The notes under the pieces are model-generated. The model worked only from the letters and a program-made list of their open reading frames with translations. It was not told the DNA's origin and ran no database searches. Below, one piece after another: positions 17,759 to 26,297 of a DNA stretch of 64,000 nt (the first letter of the stretch is position 1; every line of letters begins with the position of its first letter). The stretch is from JAVVEH01 sp032251435 (GTDB taxonomy: Bacteria; Verrucomicrobiota; Lentisphaeria; Oligosphaerales; MVZH01), in contig JAVVEH010000006.1 of assembly GCA_032251435.1 (NCBI GenBank), forward strand, positions 1 to 64,000, in the 5' to 3' direction. A program made the position numbers and the translations under genes.

Positions 17759-18433
17759 ATGCGCTTGAGACCCATTTTTTTCATGGTTTTTTTCCTAGTG
17801 ATGGCCGCTCGTGGCGACCGTGACCGCTGGGTGGAAACCAACCGTTGGTCTGGAACCGGGATGAAAACGACCGAAGAGTTCCTCGTCGGAGGGAAATCCT
17901 GGCGCGTGATCGCTCACAGAAAGGGGGAAACCCCGAAAACGGTCGCCGTTTTCAAGAAGGGCGGAGAGTTTGTGTCCACCGTGAATACGATGGACAAGGG
18001 ACTCACCTCGTTCCAGACGCTCGAGGGGCCCGGCGCGTTTCACCTTTCGGTGCCTGAATCTGACGGCGCCTGGACGATCCGAGTCATTCAAAAAATGACT
18101 GTTATTGAAGAGTGGAATTTCCGCCAGGAATTAAAGAAACCCCTGCCACCATTACAAAAGGTGAGTGTTTTTTCCGGCGCTGACGGCCTGGAACGCTTCA
18201 CGATCACTGTTCCGGCGGGAAAAAGCTGGAAACTCGTCTGCGCCGGCGAGAAGCTGGAAGGCGGCAATCTAACCTTGCGGGTCACGCGGCTCGGCACCAC
18301 GGAACAGAGTGAATTCCGTTACGAGGCCGGAAAGACCGTGGACTGTGTTCAATGGTTCCTCGACGGCGGAGAATTTGAATTGACGGTTGACGCCCAAAAC
18401 AGCTCCTGGCGGGCTGAAGTCCTCACCGAATAA
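17759..18433 (+). CDS. Secreted protein with two tandem homologous beta domains
   Basis: The product is 224 residues, with GGAGGAA before the ATG. A hydrophobic N-terminal signal (MRLRPIFFMVFFLVMAARG) is followed by two segments of about 90 residues that resemble each other. Domain 1 (about 28-118) has FLVGGKSWRVIAHRKGETP and ends FHLSVPESDGAWTIRVIQ. Domain 2 (about 135-222) has ITVPAGKSWKLVCAGEKLEG and ends FELTVDAQNSSWRAEVL. The shared pattern is a GKSW near the start, a basic central strand, and a final aromatic-rich strand. No known family is recognised. An exported ligand-binding or structural beta protein is likely. Confidence 0.6.
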   Translation: MRLRPIFFMVFFLVMAARGDRDRWVETNRWSGTGMKTTEEFLVGGKSWRVIAHRKGETPKTVAVFKKGGEFVSTVNTMDKGLTSFQTLEGPGAFHLSVPESDGAWTIRVIQKMTVIEEWNFRQELKKPLPPLQKVSVFSGADGLERFTITVPAGKSWKLVCAGEKLEGGNLTLRVTRLGTTEQSEFRYEAGKTVDCVQWFLDGGEFELTVDAQNSSWRAEVLTE

Positions 18434-18602
18434 TCCCCGGCGCGCCTCCCGCGGGGCGGGATTCTCTTCATGCCGCGCCGCAGGTCGGCGCGCGCCCTTG
18501 ATTTTTTCACTGAAACCACTAAGTTATCGTCCGTTTGTCTGGAATTCGGGTGAGCTTTACCCGATCTGAAGTAATAGGTAACGTTTAGACTTCTTTTATA
18601 TT

Positions 18603-18890
18603 ATGCCACATTATGATTATGTATGCATGGATTGCGGTGATACCTTTGAAGCGTTTCAAACCATGGCCGCGGAGCCGTTGACCACCTGCGAAAAATGCTC
18701 AGGGAAGCTCAAACGGCTCATTGGCACCGGAGCCGGGTTCGTGTTCAAGGGAACCCCGGTGTCTGAAACAGATTACCGGTTGACCAAAAGCTACAAGGAA
18801 GGCGAAAAGAAAGACACCCCGTCGAACGCCTCCACCCCGTCGAAAACAGACACCAAACCAGCGGCAAAGGCCGCCACAAAGGCGGAATAA
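18603..18890 (+). CDS. FmdB-family zinc-ribbon protein
   Basis: The product is 95 residues. The N-terminal half is a classical FmdB putative regulatory zinc ribbon: MPHYDYVCMDCGDTFE, then TTCEKCSGKLKRLIG, giving two CxxC pairs. It is followed by GAGFVFKGTP and a Lys/Ala/Thr/Ser-rich low-complexity tail typical of the family. The cellular role of the family is poorly defined. No clear Shine-Dalgarno is seen, as the upstream sequence is AT-rich. It lies 23 bp before another zinc-ribbon gene. Confidence 0.85.
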   Translation: MPHYDYVCMDCGDTFEAFQTMAAEPLTTCEKCSGKLKRLIGTGAGFVFKGTPVSETDYRLTKSYKEGEKKDTPSNASTPSKTDTKPAAKAATKAE

Positions 18891-18913
18891 CCGCGACGGG
18901 GAGAGATTGTCTC

Positions 18914-19672
18914 ATGGCTATGACTGTATCATGTGAAAAATGCGGAGCGAAAAACCCCCTTGGGGAAATTTACTGCAAATCCTGCGGCGAAAAATTGAAT
19001 GTGCAGGCGATTCAGGAAGAACTGCAGCGCCGCAAAGACAGCTTCACGTTGGATGATTTTAAACATTATTTCCGCATCGTCCGGTCACTGCTCGTCTGGC
19101 TGGCGCTGGCCTTGGTGGTAGTGATTCTGGTCGGTCTCTTTTTACCCGTTGACATGGGTAAAGGGGTGAAATTAACGACTGATGAGCGCGAAAATCTGGA
19201 AAAAAAATACACCCGGGTCATGGCGGAATGCTCAGGAACAGCCGCCAACCCCCAGAAAGAACACGCCTTTTCGCAGGGGGAACTCACCTTTCTGGCCAAC
19301 TGGATGGCCGGATTGGATCAAGCGGATGATGAGGATCCCGGCTTCGCCCTGGCCCCCATTGACATATCAGTCCAGCCGCTGAGCAGCGGCTATGTGCGCC
19401 TGGTGTTGCGCAGCCGGGCGATGAAAAAACTGAAAGTTTACAGCACCCTGGTGGGGCGTTTTGTTGAAAAAAACGGGACCTATCAGTTTGTGGGGACCTC
19501 CGCGAAAGTGGGGAAAATAAGCCTTCCGGGCATCCAAGGCATCGTGGAAAAGCGGTTTAAGCCGTTGTTTTCAGACGCGCGCCAACTGGACACACTGTCC
19601 AAAAAAGCCGCCACGGTGGATGTTTATGACGGCCAGATTGTTTTAAAAATCAAACAAAAGACATCGCGATGA
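18914..19672 (+). CDS. Zinc-ribbon single-pass membrane protein
   Basis: The product is 252 residues. A zinc ribbon at residues 7-27 (CEKCGAKNP, then CKSCGEKL) is cytoplasmic by prediction. It precedes a transmembrane helix at about 56-77 (VWLALALVVVILVGLFLP) and a C-terminal domain of about 170 residues rich in beta strands. The layout is common among uncharacterised PVC and delta-proteobacterial proteins with an N-terminal ribbon and an extracytoplasmic domain. No enzymatic motif is seen. Its stop overlaps the hisB start (ATGA), so the two are co-translated although functionally unrelated. Confidence 0.65.
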   Translation: MAMTVSCEKCGAKNPLGEIYCKSCGEKLNVQAIQEELQRRKDSFTLDDFKHYFRIVRSLLVWLALALVVVILVGLFLPVDMGKGVKLTTDERENLEKKYTRVMAECSGTAANPQKEHAFSQGELTFLANWMAGLDQADDEDPGFALAPIDISVQPLSSGYVRLVLRSRAMKKLKVYSTLVGRFVEKNGTYQFVGTSAKVGKISLPGIQGIVEKRFKPLFSDARQLDTLSKKAATVDVYDGQIVLKIKQKTSR

Positions 19673-20262
19673 ACGCTCGAATCGGCCAATCCAACCGCCA
19701 GTCCCGTGAAACCCAAATTGACGTGGAAATCAATTTGGATGGCCGCGGGATCGTGGATATTTCCACGGGCCTGCCGTTTATGGATCACATGCTGGAAGGC
19801 TTCGCCCGGCACGGTTATTTTGATCTGCGGGTGAAAGCGGTCGGCGACTTGGAGATTGACGCCCACCACACCATGGAAGACACCGGCATTGTCATGGGAC
19901 AGGCGATCCGCGCGGCGGTCGGAGACCGTGAGGGGATATGCCGGTTTGGTTATTTTTTGCTGCCCATGGATGAGGCGCTGGCGCGCTGCGCCCTGGACCT
20001 CTCCGGCCGGCCGCACCTCAGTTACACGATGTGTCCAGCGGAAGCCGTCGCCGGCGGCATGCCCATCCGCTTATTCAGGGAGTTTTTTCAGGCGCTGGTT
20101 AACAGCGCCTCATTAACCCTGCATATCGACCAGTTGGCGGGCGTTGAAGCGCATCACTGCCTGGAGGCCGCCTTCAAGGCCTTTGGCAAAGCGCTGGACG
20201 CCGCGACCCGGCCTGAACCCCGTTGCCAGGGAGTCCCCTCAACCAAAGGGATGCTGGATTGA
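19669..20262 (+). CDS. hisB: Imidazoleglycerol-phosphate dehydratase
   Basis: The product is 197 residues, the full length for monofunctional HisB. It catalyses the sixth step of histidine synthesis. Metal-binding signatures are present: LPFMDHMLEGFARHG, IDAHHTMEDTGI and, near the end, GVEAHHCLEAAFKAFGKAL. No other his gene is in the window, so the pathway is dispersed. It is translationally coupled to the upstream membrane protein by ATGA. Confidence 0.95.
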   Translation: MNARIGQSNRQSRETQIDVEINLDGRGIVDISTGLPFMDHMLEGFARHGYFDLRVKAVGDLEIDAHHTMEDTGIVMGQAIRAAVGDREGICRFGYFLLPMDEALARCALDLSGRPHLSYTMCPAEAVAGGMPIRLFREFFQALVNSASLTLHIDQLAGVEAHHCLEAAFKAFGKALDAATRPEPRCQGVPSTKGMLD

Positions 20263-20367
20263 TTATCGCCTCCCCCCGGCGCTTTGCCGCCCTCCCCGGA
20301 ACAGTGAAAACAATCGGCTGTCGCATACCAGCCCGGACGACCTATTTTTCTGTAAGGTTTATAGACA

Positions 20368-22095
20368 ATGAATGATTTTGACTTATCCACGATCCGCCAC
20401 AGCGCGGCCCATGTCATGGCCGCCGCGGTGAAAAAACTTTTCCCCGGCGCCAAGTTTGACATCGGCCCCGCGACCGCGGAAGGCTTTTACTATGATTTTG
20501 ATTTGGATCATCGGCTGACACCTGATGATCTGAAAAAAATCCAAACGCAGATGAAAAAACTCTGCGGCCGGAAATTGCCATTTGAGCGGTTTGAGTTAAA
20601 CCGCTCCGAAGCGGCGGAATTATTATCCGCGGACGATCAGACCTATAAGCTGGAACGGCTTAGCGACATCCCCGAGGGAGAAGTCATCTCATTTTACCGC
20701 TGCGGGGATTTTGTCGATCTGTGCCGGGGGCCGCATGTTGACCATAGCGGCCAGATCCCGGCGGTGAAACTCTTGTCCATCGCCGGATCCTATTTCCGCG
20801 GGGATGAGAAAAATCCCATGCTTCAGCGTGTTTACGGGACAGCGTTTGACAGTAAAGAGGCCCTTGACGCGCATTTGCAAGCGATCGAGGAAGCGAAGAA
20901 ACGCGACCACCGGAAACTGGGCAAAGAGCTGGATCTGTTCAGCAGCTCGGACGCCGTCGGGCCCGGGTTGATCATGTGGCACCCCAAAGGCGCCTTGATC
21001 CGTAACACGATTGAGTCATTTTGGCGGGATGAGCACTACGCCAACGGCTATGAGCTGCTCTACACCCCCCACGTCGGGAAAGCCGAACTCTGGCAAACGA
21101 GTGGTCATTTGGATTTTTATAAAGAAGGCATGTATTCAGCGATGGACGTTGACGGACAGCCTTACTATCCCAAACCCATGAACTGCCCGTTTCATATCGA
21201 AATCTATAAAAGCCGGAACCGCTCCTATCGTGAGTTGCCGCTGCGGTGGGGCGAACTCGGCACGGTCTACCGGTATGAGAAAAGCGGTGTCCTGCATGGT
21301 CTCCTGCGCGTGCGCGGTTTCACCCAGGATGACGCTCATATCATCTGCACCCCGGAACAAATCGAAGATGAAATTTCCGAAGTGCTCCGGTTTAGCTTGT
21401 CCATGTGGAAAGCGTTCGGGTTCACCGACATCAAGGCTTACCTGGCGACCCGGCCTGAAAAAGCGGTCGGCGATCCGGCCCGGTGGGAGCAGGCGCTGGT
21501 GTCCTTGGAAAAGGCGGTCAAAGCCCAGGGGCTGGACTGCGAAGTGGATGAAGGCGGCGGCGCCTTCTATGGCCCCAAAATTGACTTGAAAATCCGGGAC
21601 GCGATTGGCCGGGAATGGCAGACAACCACCATTCAGTTTGATTTTAATCTGCCCGAACGCTTTGACATGTCATACATCGGGCCGGATGGACAGAAACACC
21701 AACCCTACATGGTTCACCGGGCGCTGCTGGGCTCCATCGAACGCTTTTTCGGAATCTTGACCGAGCATTACGCGGGCGCCTTCCCATTGTGGCTGGCCCC
21801 GGAACAAGTGCGGATTTTACCTGTCAGCGACGCGTTTATTGACTATGCGGGAAATGTGAAAACGCGCTTGCGCGCTCACCAACTGCGTGTTAATGTTGAC
21901 GTTGAAGCGGATACAGTCGGCGCGAAAATCAGACGCGCGCGGAATGAGCGGATTCCGTACATGCTCATTGTCGGCGAACGCGAACAGGAGGCCGATGAGG
22001 TTTCCGTCCGCAACCGGGCCGAGGGTGAGCTGGGCGCCTGCTCTGTGGACGCGGTCATCCAACGCCTGACCGCTGAAGTGGACAGTAAACAATAA
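20368..22095 (+). CDS. thrS: Threonyl-tRNA synthetase without TGS domain
   Basis: The product is 575 residues, against about 640 in E. coli. The N-terminal TGS domain is missing and the protein begins directly with the editing domain (HSAAH near residue 12; CRGPH near 117). Class II catalytic motifs are intact, with the zinc ligands in MNCPFH and later His residues, plus GLLRVRGFTQDDAHI and GSIERFFGILTEHY. The C-terminal anticodon-binding domain is complete. It heads the thrS-infC-rpmI-rplT string found in many bacteria. The start is preceded by TAAGG. Confidence 0.95.
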   Translation: MNDFDLSTIRHSAAHVMAAAVKKLFPGAKFDIGPATAEGFYYDFDLDHRLTPDDLKKIQTQMKKLCGRKLPFERFELNRSEAAELLSADDQTYKLERLSDIPEGEVISFYRCGDFVDLCRGPHVDHSGQIPAVKLLSIAGSYFRGDEKNPMLQRVYGTAFDSKEALDAHLQAIEEAKKRDHRKLGKELDLFSSSDAVGPGLIMWHPKGALIRNTIESFWRDEHYANGYELLYTPHVGKAELWQTSGHLDFYKEGMYSAMDVDGQPYYPKPMNCPFHIEIYKSRNRSYRELPLRWGELGTVYRYEKSGVLHGLLRVRGFTQDDAHIICTPEQIEDEISEVLRFSLSMWKAFGFTDIKAYLATRPEKAVGDPARWEQALVSLEKAVKAQGLDCEVDEGGGAFYGPKIDLKIRDAIGREWQTTTIQFDFNLPERFDMSYIGPDGQKHQPYMVHRALLGSIERFFGILTEHYAGAFPLWLAPEQVRILPVSDAFIDYAGNVKTRLRAHQLRVNVDVEADTVGAKIRRARNERIPYMLIVGEREQEADEVSVRNRAEGELGACSVDAVIQRLTAEVDSKQ

Positions 22096-22167
22096 CGTGG
22101 GTCTTGACCCTATTCACCGACGGAAGCCATTCCGTCACAAAATAACAGTAGATCGGAGGATCGAACC

Positions 22168-22686
22168 ATCGCCAGACAGCTTGGAACCCATGACAGACGT
22201 CTCCGCGGAGAGCAGGTAAGACTGATCACCGCGGACAATGAAAATATCGGCCTCATTGATTTTGAGGAAGCGCTTAAAAAAGCGGAAGCCGCCGGCTTGG
22301 ACTTGGTCGAGGTGGCCGGGCGCTCACGCCCTGTGGTCTGCCGTATCATGGACTACGGAAAGTACATGTACGAGGAGAAGAAAAAACAACGTGAAAGCCG
22401 TAAAAAGCAATCACATGACAAATTGAAGGAAATTCAATTTCACCCCAACATTGACGAGCATGACTACCTGACAAAGCTGCGTCGGGGTATTGAATTCCTT
22501 GAAAAAGGGTTTAAAGTAAAAGCCACTATGTTTTTCCGTGGCCGCGAGATGGCTCACCGCGACCGTGGCCGGGAGCTGATGGACCGGGTCGTTCAGGATA
22601 TAGCTGAGCACGGGCACGCCGAAGGCCCCCTGAAAAACATTGGCCGGAACATGATTGTTTACTTAGCGCCCGGCCAGAAGAAATAA
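22168..22686 (+). CDS. infC: Translation initiation factor IF-3 (predicted AUC start)
   Basis: The product is 172 residues, with the start assigned to ATC 22168 because GGAGGA (22155-22160) stands 7 nt upstream. The reading frame from there encodes the normal IF-3 N-terminus (ARQLGTHDRRLRGEQVRLI, then ENIGLIDFEEALKKAEAAGLDLVEVAG). No ATG or GTG exists at a sensible position. E. coli infC uses AUU and IF-3 autoregulates by rejecting such codons, so the same logic probably applies here. The C-terminal domain (IQFHPNIDEHDYLTKLRRG, then FFRGREMAHRDRG) is complete. A strong terminator follows immediately. Confidence 0.93.
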   Translation: MARQLGTHDRRLRGEQVRLITADNENIGLIDFEEALKKAEAAGLDLVEVAGRSRPVVCRIMDYGKYMYEEKKKQRESRKKQSHDKLKEIQFHPNIDEHDYLTKLRRGIEFLEKGFKVKATMFFRGREMAHRDRGRELMDRVVQDIAEHGHAEGPLKNIGRNMIVYLAPGQKK

Positions 22687-22715
22687 CGTCAGTCTTATGG
22701 ATTGATTTTATATAA

Positions 22716-22752
22716 ACCGCCGACCCTCGGCGAGGGTCGGGCGGTCTTTTTT
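22716..22752 (+). terminator. Terminator between infC and rpmI
   Basis: ACCGCC plus GACCCTC pair with GAGGGTC plus GGCGGT, with one bulged G, and are followed by C and six T. The following 237 nt up to rpmI would be a separate leader where L20 autoregulation could act. No further gene is seen between 22753 and 22989. Confidence 0.88.
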
Positions 22753-22989
22753 GCCTTTAAAAGCGCGTTCGGGCGCTCCTTGTTTGTCCGCTCTCCACCT
22801 GTTTGGGGCAGGTTGGCTGAAGAGGAAGAGACAGGATGATCACCCGGCCGCGTTTAAGCGGGCCGCCGACGGTCCGCGGACAGACGGGTGTCTTAAAAAA
22901 CCGGCGCGGCGAAGCGGCGGCGGATAAGATACTTGATCATACGGAAAAACAACGAACAGGTGACCCAGTCACTCTATAGGAGCGATCAC

Positions 22990-23193
22990 ATGCCCAAAAT
23001 GAAAACACGAAAATGCGCCGCCAAACGCGTGAAGCAGACCGGCACCGGAAAATTCCGCCGGATGCGGGCCGGCGCCCGTCACATCCTCACCAAGAAAAGC
23101 GGTAAACGCAAGCGGCGGCTGGGCGGCGACGCCGCAGTCTCTCCCGGAGATTCCCGCCGGTTGAAGACCGCCCTCCCCTACGGGTTGAAATAA
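22990..23193 (+). CDS. rpmI: Ribosomal protein bL35
   Basis: The product is 67 residues, starting MPKMKTRKCAAKRVKQTGTG with AGGAG upstream. The in-frame ATG-like position at 22933 is rejected because family members begin at MPKMKT. It is a highly basic 50S protein with the usual KKSGKRKRRL segment. It lies 120 bp before rplT. Confidence 0.95.
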   Translation: MPKMKTRKCAAKRVKQTGTGKFRRMRAGARHILTKKSGKRKRRLGGDAAVSPGDSRRLKTALPYGLK

Positions 23194-23313
23194 TCACCCG
23201 TCCTTGATGGCGCGCGCCCTGTGCCGACGCTCATCATGGGTGACCCGAACGACGGGACGACGGAATAACGCATACGTTAAACGTGACTCAGTCACTTAGT
23301 GGAGATATAGAAA

Positions 23314-23676
23314 ATGCCAAGAGCAAAAAGTTCTGTAGCAAGCCGTAAACGGCGGAAACGCGTCTTACAGCAAGCCAAGGGATTCCGGGGCGGCCGGAGC
23401 AAACTCATTCGCCAGGCCTATAACGCGGTGGACCGCGCCAACGCCATGGCCTACACCGGCCGGAAACAGAAAAAACGCCTGTACCGCCGACTTTGGACCG
23501 CCCGTATCAATGCCGCCTGCCGGCCTTTGGGAATCACCTATAGTGACTTCATTCATGGCTTGAAACTGGCGCAAATTGGCTTAAACCGGAAAGCGCTTTC
23601 CAACATGGCCAACGATGACGCCGAATCCTTCGCGGCCATTGTTGAAACGGCGAAAAAAGCCCTGGCGGCCGCCTGA
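23314..23676 (+). CDS. rplT: Ribosomal protein bL20
   Basis: The product is 120 residues, with the conserved N-terminus MPRAKSSVASRKRRKRVLQQ and the core AYTGRKQKKRLYRRLWTARI. It is a 50S assembly protein, and in many bacteria L20 represses translation of the rpmI-rplT unit. GGAG precedes the start. Normal length. Confidence 0.96.
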   Translation: MPRAKSSVASRKRRKRVLQQAKGFRGGRSKLIRQAYNAVDRANAMAYTGRKQKKRLYRRLWTARINAACRPLGITYSDFIHGLKLAQIGLNRKALSNMANDDAESFAAIVETAKKALAAA

Positions 23677-23778
23677 CATGATTCTTTCTGACAAAAGCGG
23701 GGACGTGTTCACCAAGGAACATGCCCTCGCTTTTGTCGGTTTCGCCCCTGAACTATTCAAGACGGGATGGGCTTCATC

Positions 23779-24429
23779 ATGACAAATCTTGTTTTTCTCG
23801 GACCTCCTGGAGCGGGAAAAGGCACCTTCGCCGGTATGCTGGGGAATGATTTCCAGCTTGTCCATATTTCCACGGGGGATATTCTCCGGGCGGAAATGAA
23901 GGCCGGCAGTCCGCTTGGCGAACAAGCGAAAAGATATGTCGAGTCCGGCGGACTGGTCCCTGACGAAATCATCGCCGACGTGGTTGATGTCCGTTTGCGG
24001 GCGGATGACGTGCGGACGAACGGGTTTATCCTGGACGGCTTCCCCCGGACAGTCCGGCAGGCCGAATTGCTTGATGATGTCTTAGCCCGGCACCATTGGA
24101 AGCTGGACGCGGCCGTGCTGTTTGACACCCGCCGGGACCTGCTCCTCAGCCGGCTCACGGCCCGCCGCTTGTGCAGGGGCTGTGGACGGATGTTCAATGT
24201 TCTTTACGGGCCGCCCAAAAAAGAGACTGTCTGCGATGACTGCGGGGAAGCGCTCTACCAGCGGGCGGATGACTCCAAAGAGACCGCCCTGGGACGGCTT
24301 GATGTGTATGATCAGCAAACCGCCCCGCTGATCGATTTTTATGAGCGGCGGGGACTGTTGAAGCGCGTTGATTCAGGCGGCACGCTGGATACCGTCAACG
24401 CCTTGGTTCGGAGCGTGTTGAGCCTTTAG
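23779..24429 (+). CDS. adk: Adenylate kinase with zinc-type LID
   Basis: The product is 216 residues from ATG 23779; ATG 23767 would add MGFI and cannot be excluded. The P-loop GPPGAGKGT is at residues 8-16, the NMP-binding motif is at STGDILRAEM and the core has DGFPRT. The LID contains C-x2-C-x16-C-x2-C, the structural zinc site of Gram-positive-type enzymes. It balances AMP, ADP and ATP pools. In most genomes adk follows secY; here it follows rplT. Confidence 0.95.
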   Translation: MTNLVFLGPPGAGKGTFAGMLGNDFQLVHISTGDILRAEMKAGSPLGEQAKRYVESGGLVPDEIIADVVDVRLRADDVRTNGFILDGFPRTVRQAELLDDVLARHHWKLDAAVLFDTRRDLLLSRLTARRLCRGCGRMFNVLYGPPKKETVCDDCGEALYQRADDSKETALGRLDVYDQQTAPLIDFYERRGLLKRVDSGGTLDTVNALVRSVLSL

Positions 24430-24447
24430 CGGCTTAACCCCGGGAGC

Positions 24448-25221
24448 ATGAACGTGCGGCGTAAAGTCATCATTCACACAGCCAAAGAAATTGCCGGCAT
24501 CCGGCTGGCGGCCCAGGCCGCGGGCCGCGTCCGGGACGCGCTTTGTAAACAAATATGCCCCGGGATGACCACCTTGGCCGTGGATCAGCTCGCGGCGGAG
24601 CTCATCGCCGACACGGGAGGGACACCCGCCTTTCACGGCTACCGCGGCTTTCCCGGCACGATCTGCGTCTCTGTGAATGACGAAGTCGTCCATGGCATTG
24701 GCCGGGCGGACCGGGTGCTGATGCCCGGTGACGTGGTCAGTGTTGACGTGGGCGTGACGTTGAATGGCTTCATTGGCGACACCGCCGCGTCAGTCTGCGT
24801 CGGCTCAGCCTTCACAGCCGAATCGGCGGGACTGACCAAAGTCACTCTCGAATGCCTGCATCAGGCCATCGACGCGGCCCGCGGAGGCAATTACATCCGC
24901 GACATCGGCGCGGCGGTGCAACGACACGCCGAAAGCGCGGGGTACTCGGTTGTCCGGGATTTTGTCGGCCATGGCTGCGGGTGCGATTTGCACGAACCCC
25001 CCGAAGTGCCCAATTTTAAAACGCCACAGCGGGGGCCCCGCCTGGTTCCAGGCATGGTCTTGGCCATCGAGCCGATGATAAACGCCGGCGGTGAGGATGT
25101 CTTCATCGAAGACGATAACTGGACAGTGCGCACCATCGACGGGAGCTTGTCCGCCCATTATGAACATATGGTGTTGATAACCCAAAAAGAAGCGGAAATT
25201 CTCACATGGCCAAAGATGTAG
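24448..25221 (+). CDS. map: Methionine aminopeptidase, type I
   Basis: The product is 257 residues. It removes the initiator Met from nascent proteins using a dinuclear metal site. Metal ligands are in VVSVDVGVTLNGFIGDTA, VGHGCGCDLHEPPEVPNF and VLAIEPMINAG. Length is normal for type Ia. The 3' end overlaps infA by 16 bp, so the two are tightly coupled, as in many spc operons. Confidence 0.95.
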   Translation: MNVRRKVIIHTAKEIAGIRLAAQAAGRVRDALCKQICPGMTTLAVDQLAAELIADTGGTPAFHGYRGFPGTICVSVNDEVVHGIGRADRVLMPGDVVSVDVGVTLNGFIGDTAASVCVGSAFTAESAGLTKVTLECLHQAIDAARGGNYIRDIGAAVQRHAESAGYSVVRDFVGHGCGCDLHEPPEVPNFKTPQRGPRLVPGMVLAIEPMINAGGEDVFIEDDNWTVRTIDGSLSAHYEHMVLITQKEAEILTWPKM

Positions 25222-25421
25222 TACGACTTGACGGCGAAGTGCTAGAAGTGCTTCCCAACACAATGTTTCGCGTGAAACTCGCCAACGGACACGAAATCCT
25301 GGCGCATATCAGCGGAAAAATGCGCTTGCATTTCATTCGCATTTTGCCCGGTGACACCGTCACTGTGGAAATGTCACCTTACGATTTAACCAAGGGGCGC
25401 ATCGTTTACCGGCAGCGGTGA
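25206..25421 (+). CDS. infA: Translation initiation factor IF-1
   Basis: The product is 71 residues, starting MAKDVVRLDGEVLEVLPNT, with the OB-fold and the conserved end (SPYDLTKGRIVYRQR). It binds the 30S A site and works with IF-2 and IF-3. The start lies inside map. Confidence 0.97.
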   Translation: MAKDVVRLDGEVLEVLPNTMFRVKLANGHEILAHISGKMRLHFIRILPGDTVTVEMSPYDLTKGRIVYRQR

Positions 25422-25457
25422 GCGGCAGCCGGAATCGTATTTTATCACCTAAAGTGA

Positions 25458-25485
25458 TTGACGGGACTGTTTTTAACTGTATATT
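25458..25485 (+). promoter_or_regulatory. Putative promoter P1 upstream of rpmJ
   Basis: TTGACG (25458-25463) and TATATT (25480-25485) have a 16-bp spacer. This is a good sigma-70-type match in the gap after infA. Confidence 0.55.
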
Positions 25486-25597
25486 ACGAGTTCTGTTTTT
25501 TCAGATATCCATGATTGGAAACCGTCGTGAGCGCTTTTTCCAAGGGGCGGCAGTTCCTGTCATGGTCTTTTTCGTGTAAAAAAACAGCGCTGACACA

Positions 25598-25625
25598 TTG
25601 ATCCGCCTTTGTTTGTTTATATATA
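25598..25625 (+). promoter_or_regulatory. Putative promoter P2 upstream of rpmJ
   Basis: TTGATC (25598-25603) and TATATA (25620-25625) also have a 16-bp spacer. It would start transcription about 25 nt before the rpmJ ATG, giving the rpmJ-rplQ unit tandem promoters. Confidence 0.5.
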
Positions 25626-25657
25626 AAAACTGGAATAATTAATTCGGAGTTGTCACC

Positions 25658-25771
25658 ATGAAAGTCCGCCCTTCTGTCAAACGCAAATGCGAAAATTGCC
25701 GCATCATCCGCCGTGAAGGTGTGATCCGCATTATCTGTAAAAATCCCCGTCATAAACAGCGCCAGGGATAA
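25658..25771 (+). CDS. rpmJ: Ribosomal protein bL36, zinc-binding form
   Basis: The product is 37 residues. MKVRPSVKRKCENCRIIRR is followed by a Cys-Lys-Asn-Pro-Arg-His segment. The ligands Cys11, Cys14, Cys27 and His32 make the classical zinc-binding (C+) version of L36. It occupies its normal place between infA and rpsM, with CGGAG about 12 nt upstream of the ATG. Confidence 0.95.
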   Translation: MKVRPSVKRKCENCRIIRREGVIRIICKNPRHKQRQG

Positions 25772-25829
25772 ACCAGCGACCTTATTAGCGACACGTGAAG
25801 CTTAACTAAGATAAAGAGAGTATAGAATT

Positions 25830-26225
25830 ATGCCACGCATACTTGGTGTTGATGTTCCCAACAAAAAACGTCTGGTCATCGGTTTGACCTATATTTACGG
25901 GGTTGGTCCCACGCGGGCGGAAGAGATTTGCAAAAAACTCAACCTCAGCCCGGACATGAGCACGAACGATTTGAACGAGACTCAAATCGCCCATATCGCC
26001 CAAACGCTCCAGGATGACTATTTGGTTGAGGGGGACTTGCGCCGCCAAGTCGCGCAGGACATTCGCCGTCTGGTGTCTATCAACAGCTACCGGGGCCAAC
26101 GCCATCGCCGGGGCCTGCCGGTCCGCGGGCAACGCACACAGACGAACGCCCGCACTCGCAAAGGCGGCAAAAAGACGGTTGGCGCCATCCGTGACCGTGC
26201 CGCCCGTAAAATGGCTAACGGCTGA
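25830..26225 (+). CDS. rpsM: Ribosomal protein uS13
   Basis: The product is 131 residues. It starts MPRILGVDVPNKKRLVIGLT and has YGVGPTRAEEICKKL and the C-terminal RGLPVRGQRTQTNARTRKG. It is a 30S head protein contacting P-site tRNA and 50S bridges. Upstream is AGAGAG. Normal length and position. Confidence 0.97.
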   Translation: MPRILGVDVPNKKRLVIGLTYIYGVGPTRAEEICKKLNLSPDMSTNDLNETQIAHIAQTLQDDYLVEGDLRRQVAQDIRRLVSINSYRGQRHRRGLPVRGQRTQTNARTRKGGKKTVGAIRDRAARKMANG

Positions 26226-26297
26226 TTATTTTTATCTTCACGCATTCCATAACACGTGATTCAATAAACAACACATAACGGAGGCATTGAGGAACAT

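Noticed and set aside
22151..22170. tRNA T-loop-like GGTTCGATCC on the minus strand
   Set aside because: No pairing T-stem, acceptor stem or anticodon arm. The text is the Shine-Dalgarno and start region of infC.
22297..22686. Short infC starting at TTG 22297
   Set aside because: It would delete half of the IF-3 N-domain, which is encoded in frame upstream after a strong Shine-Dalgarno.
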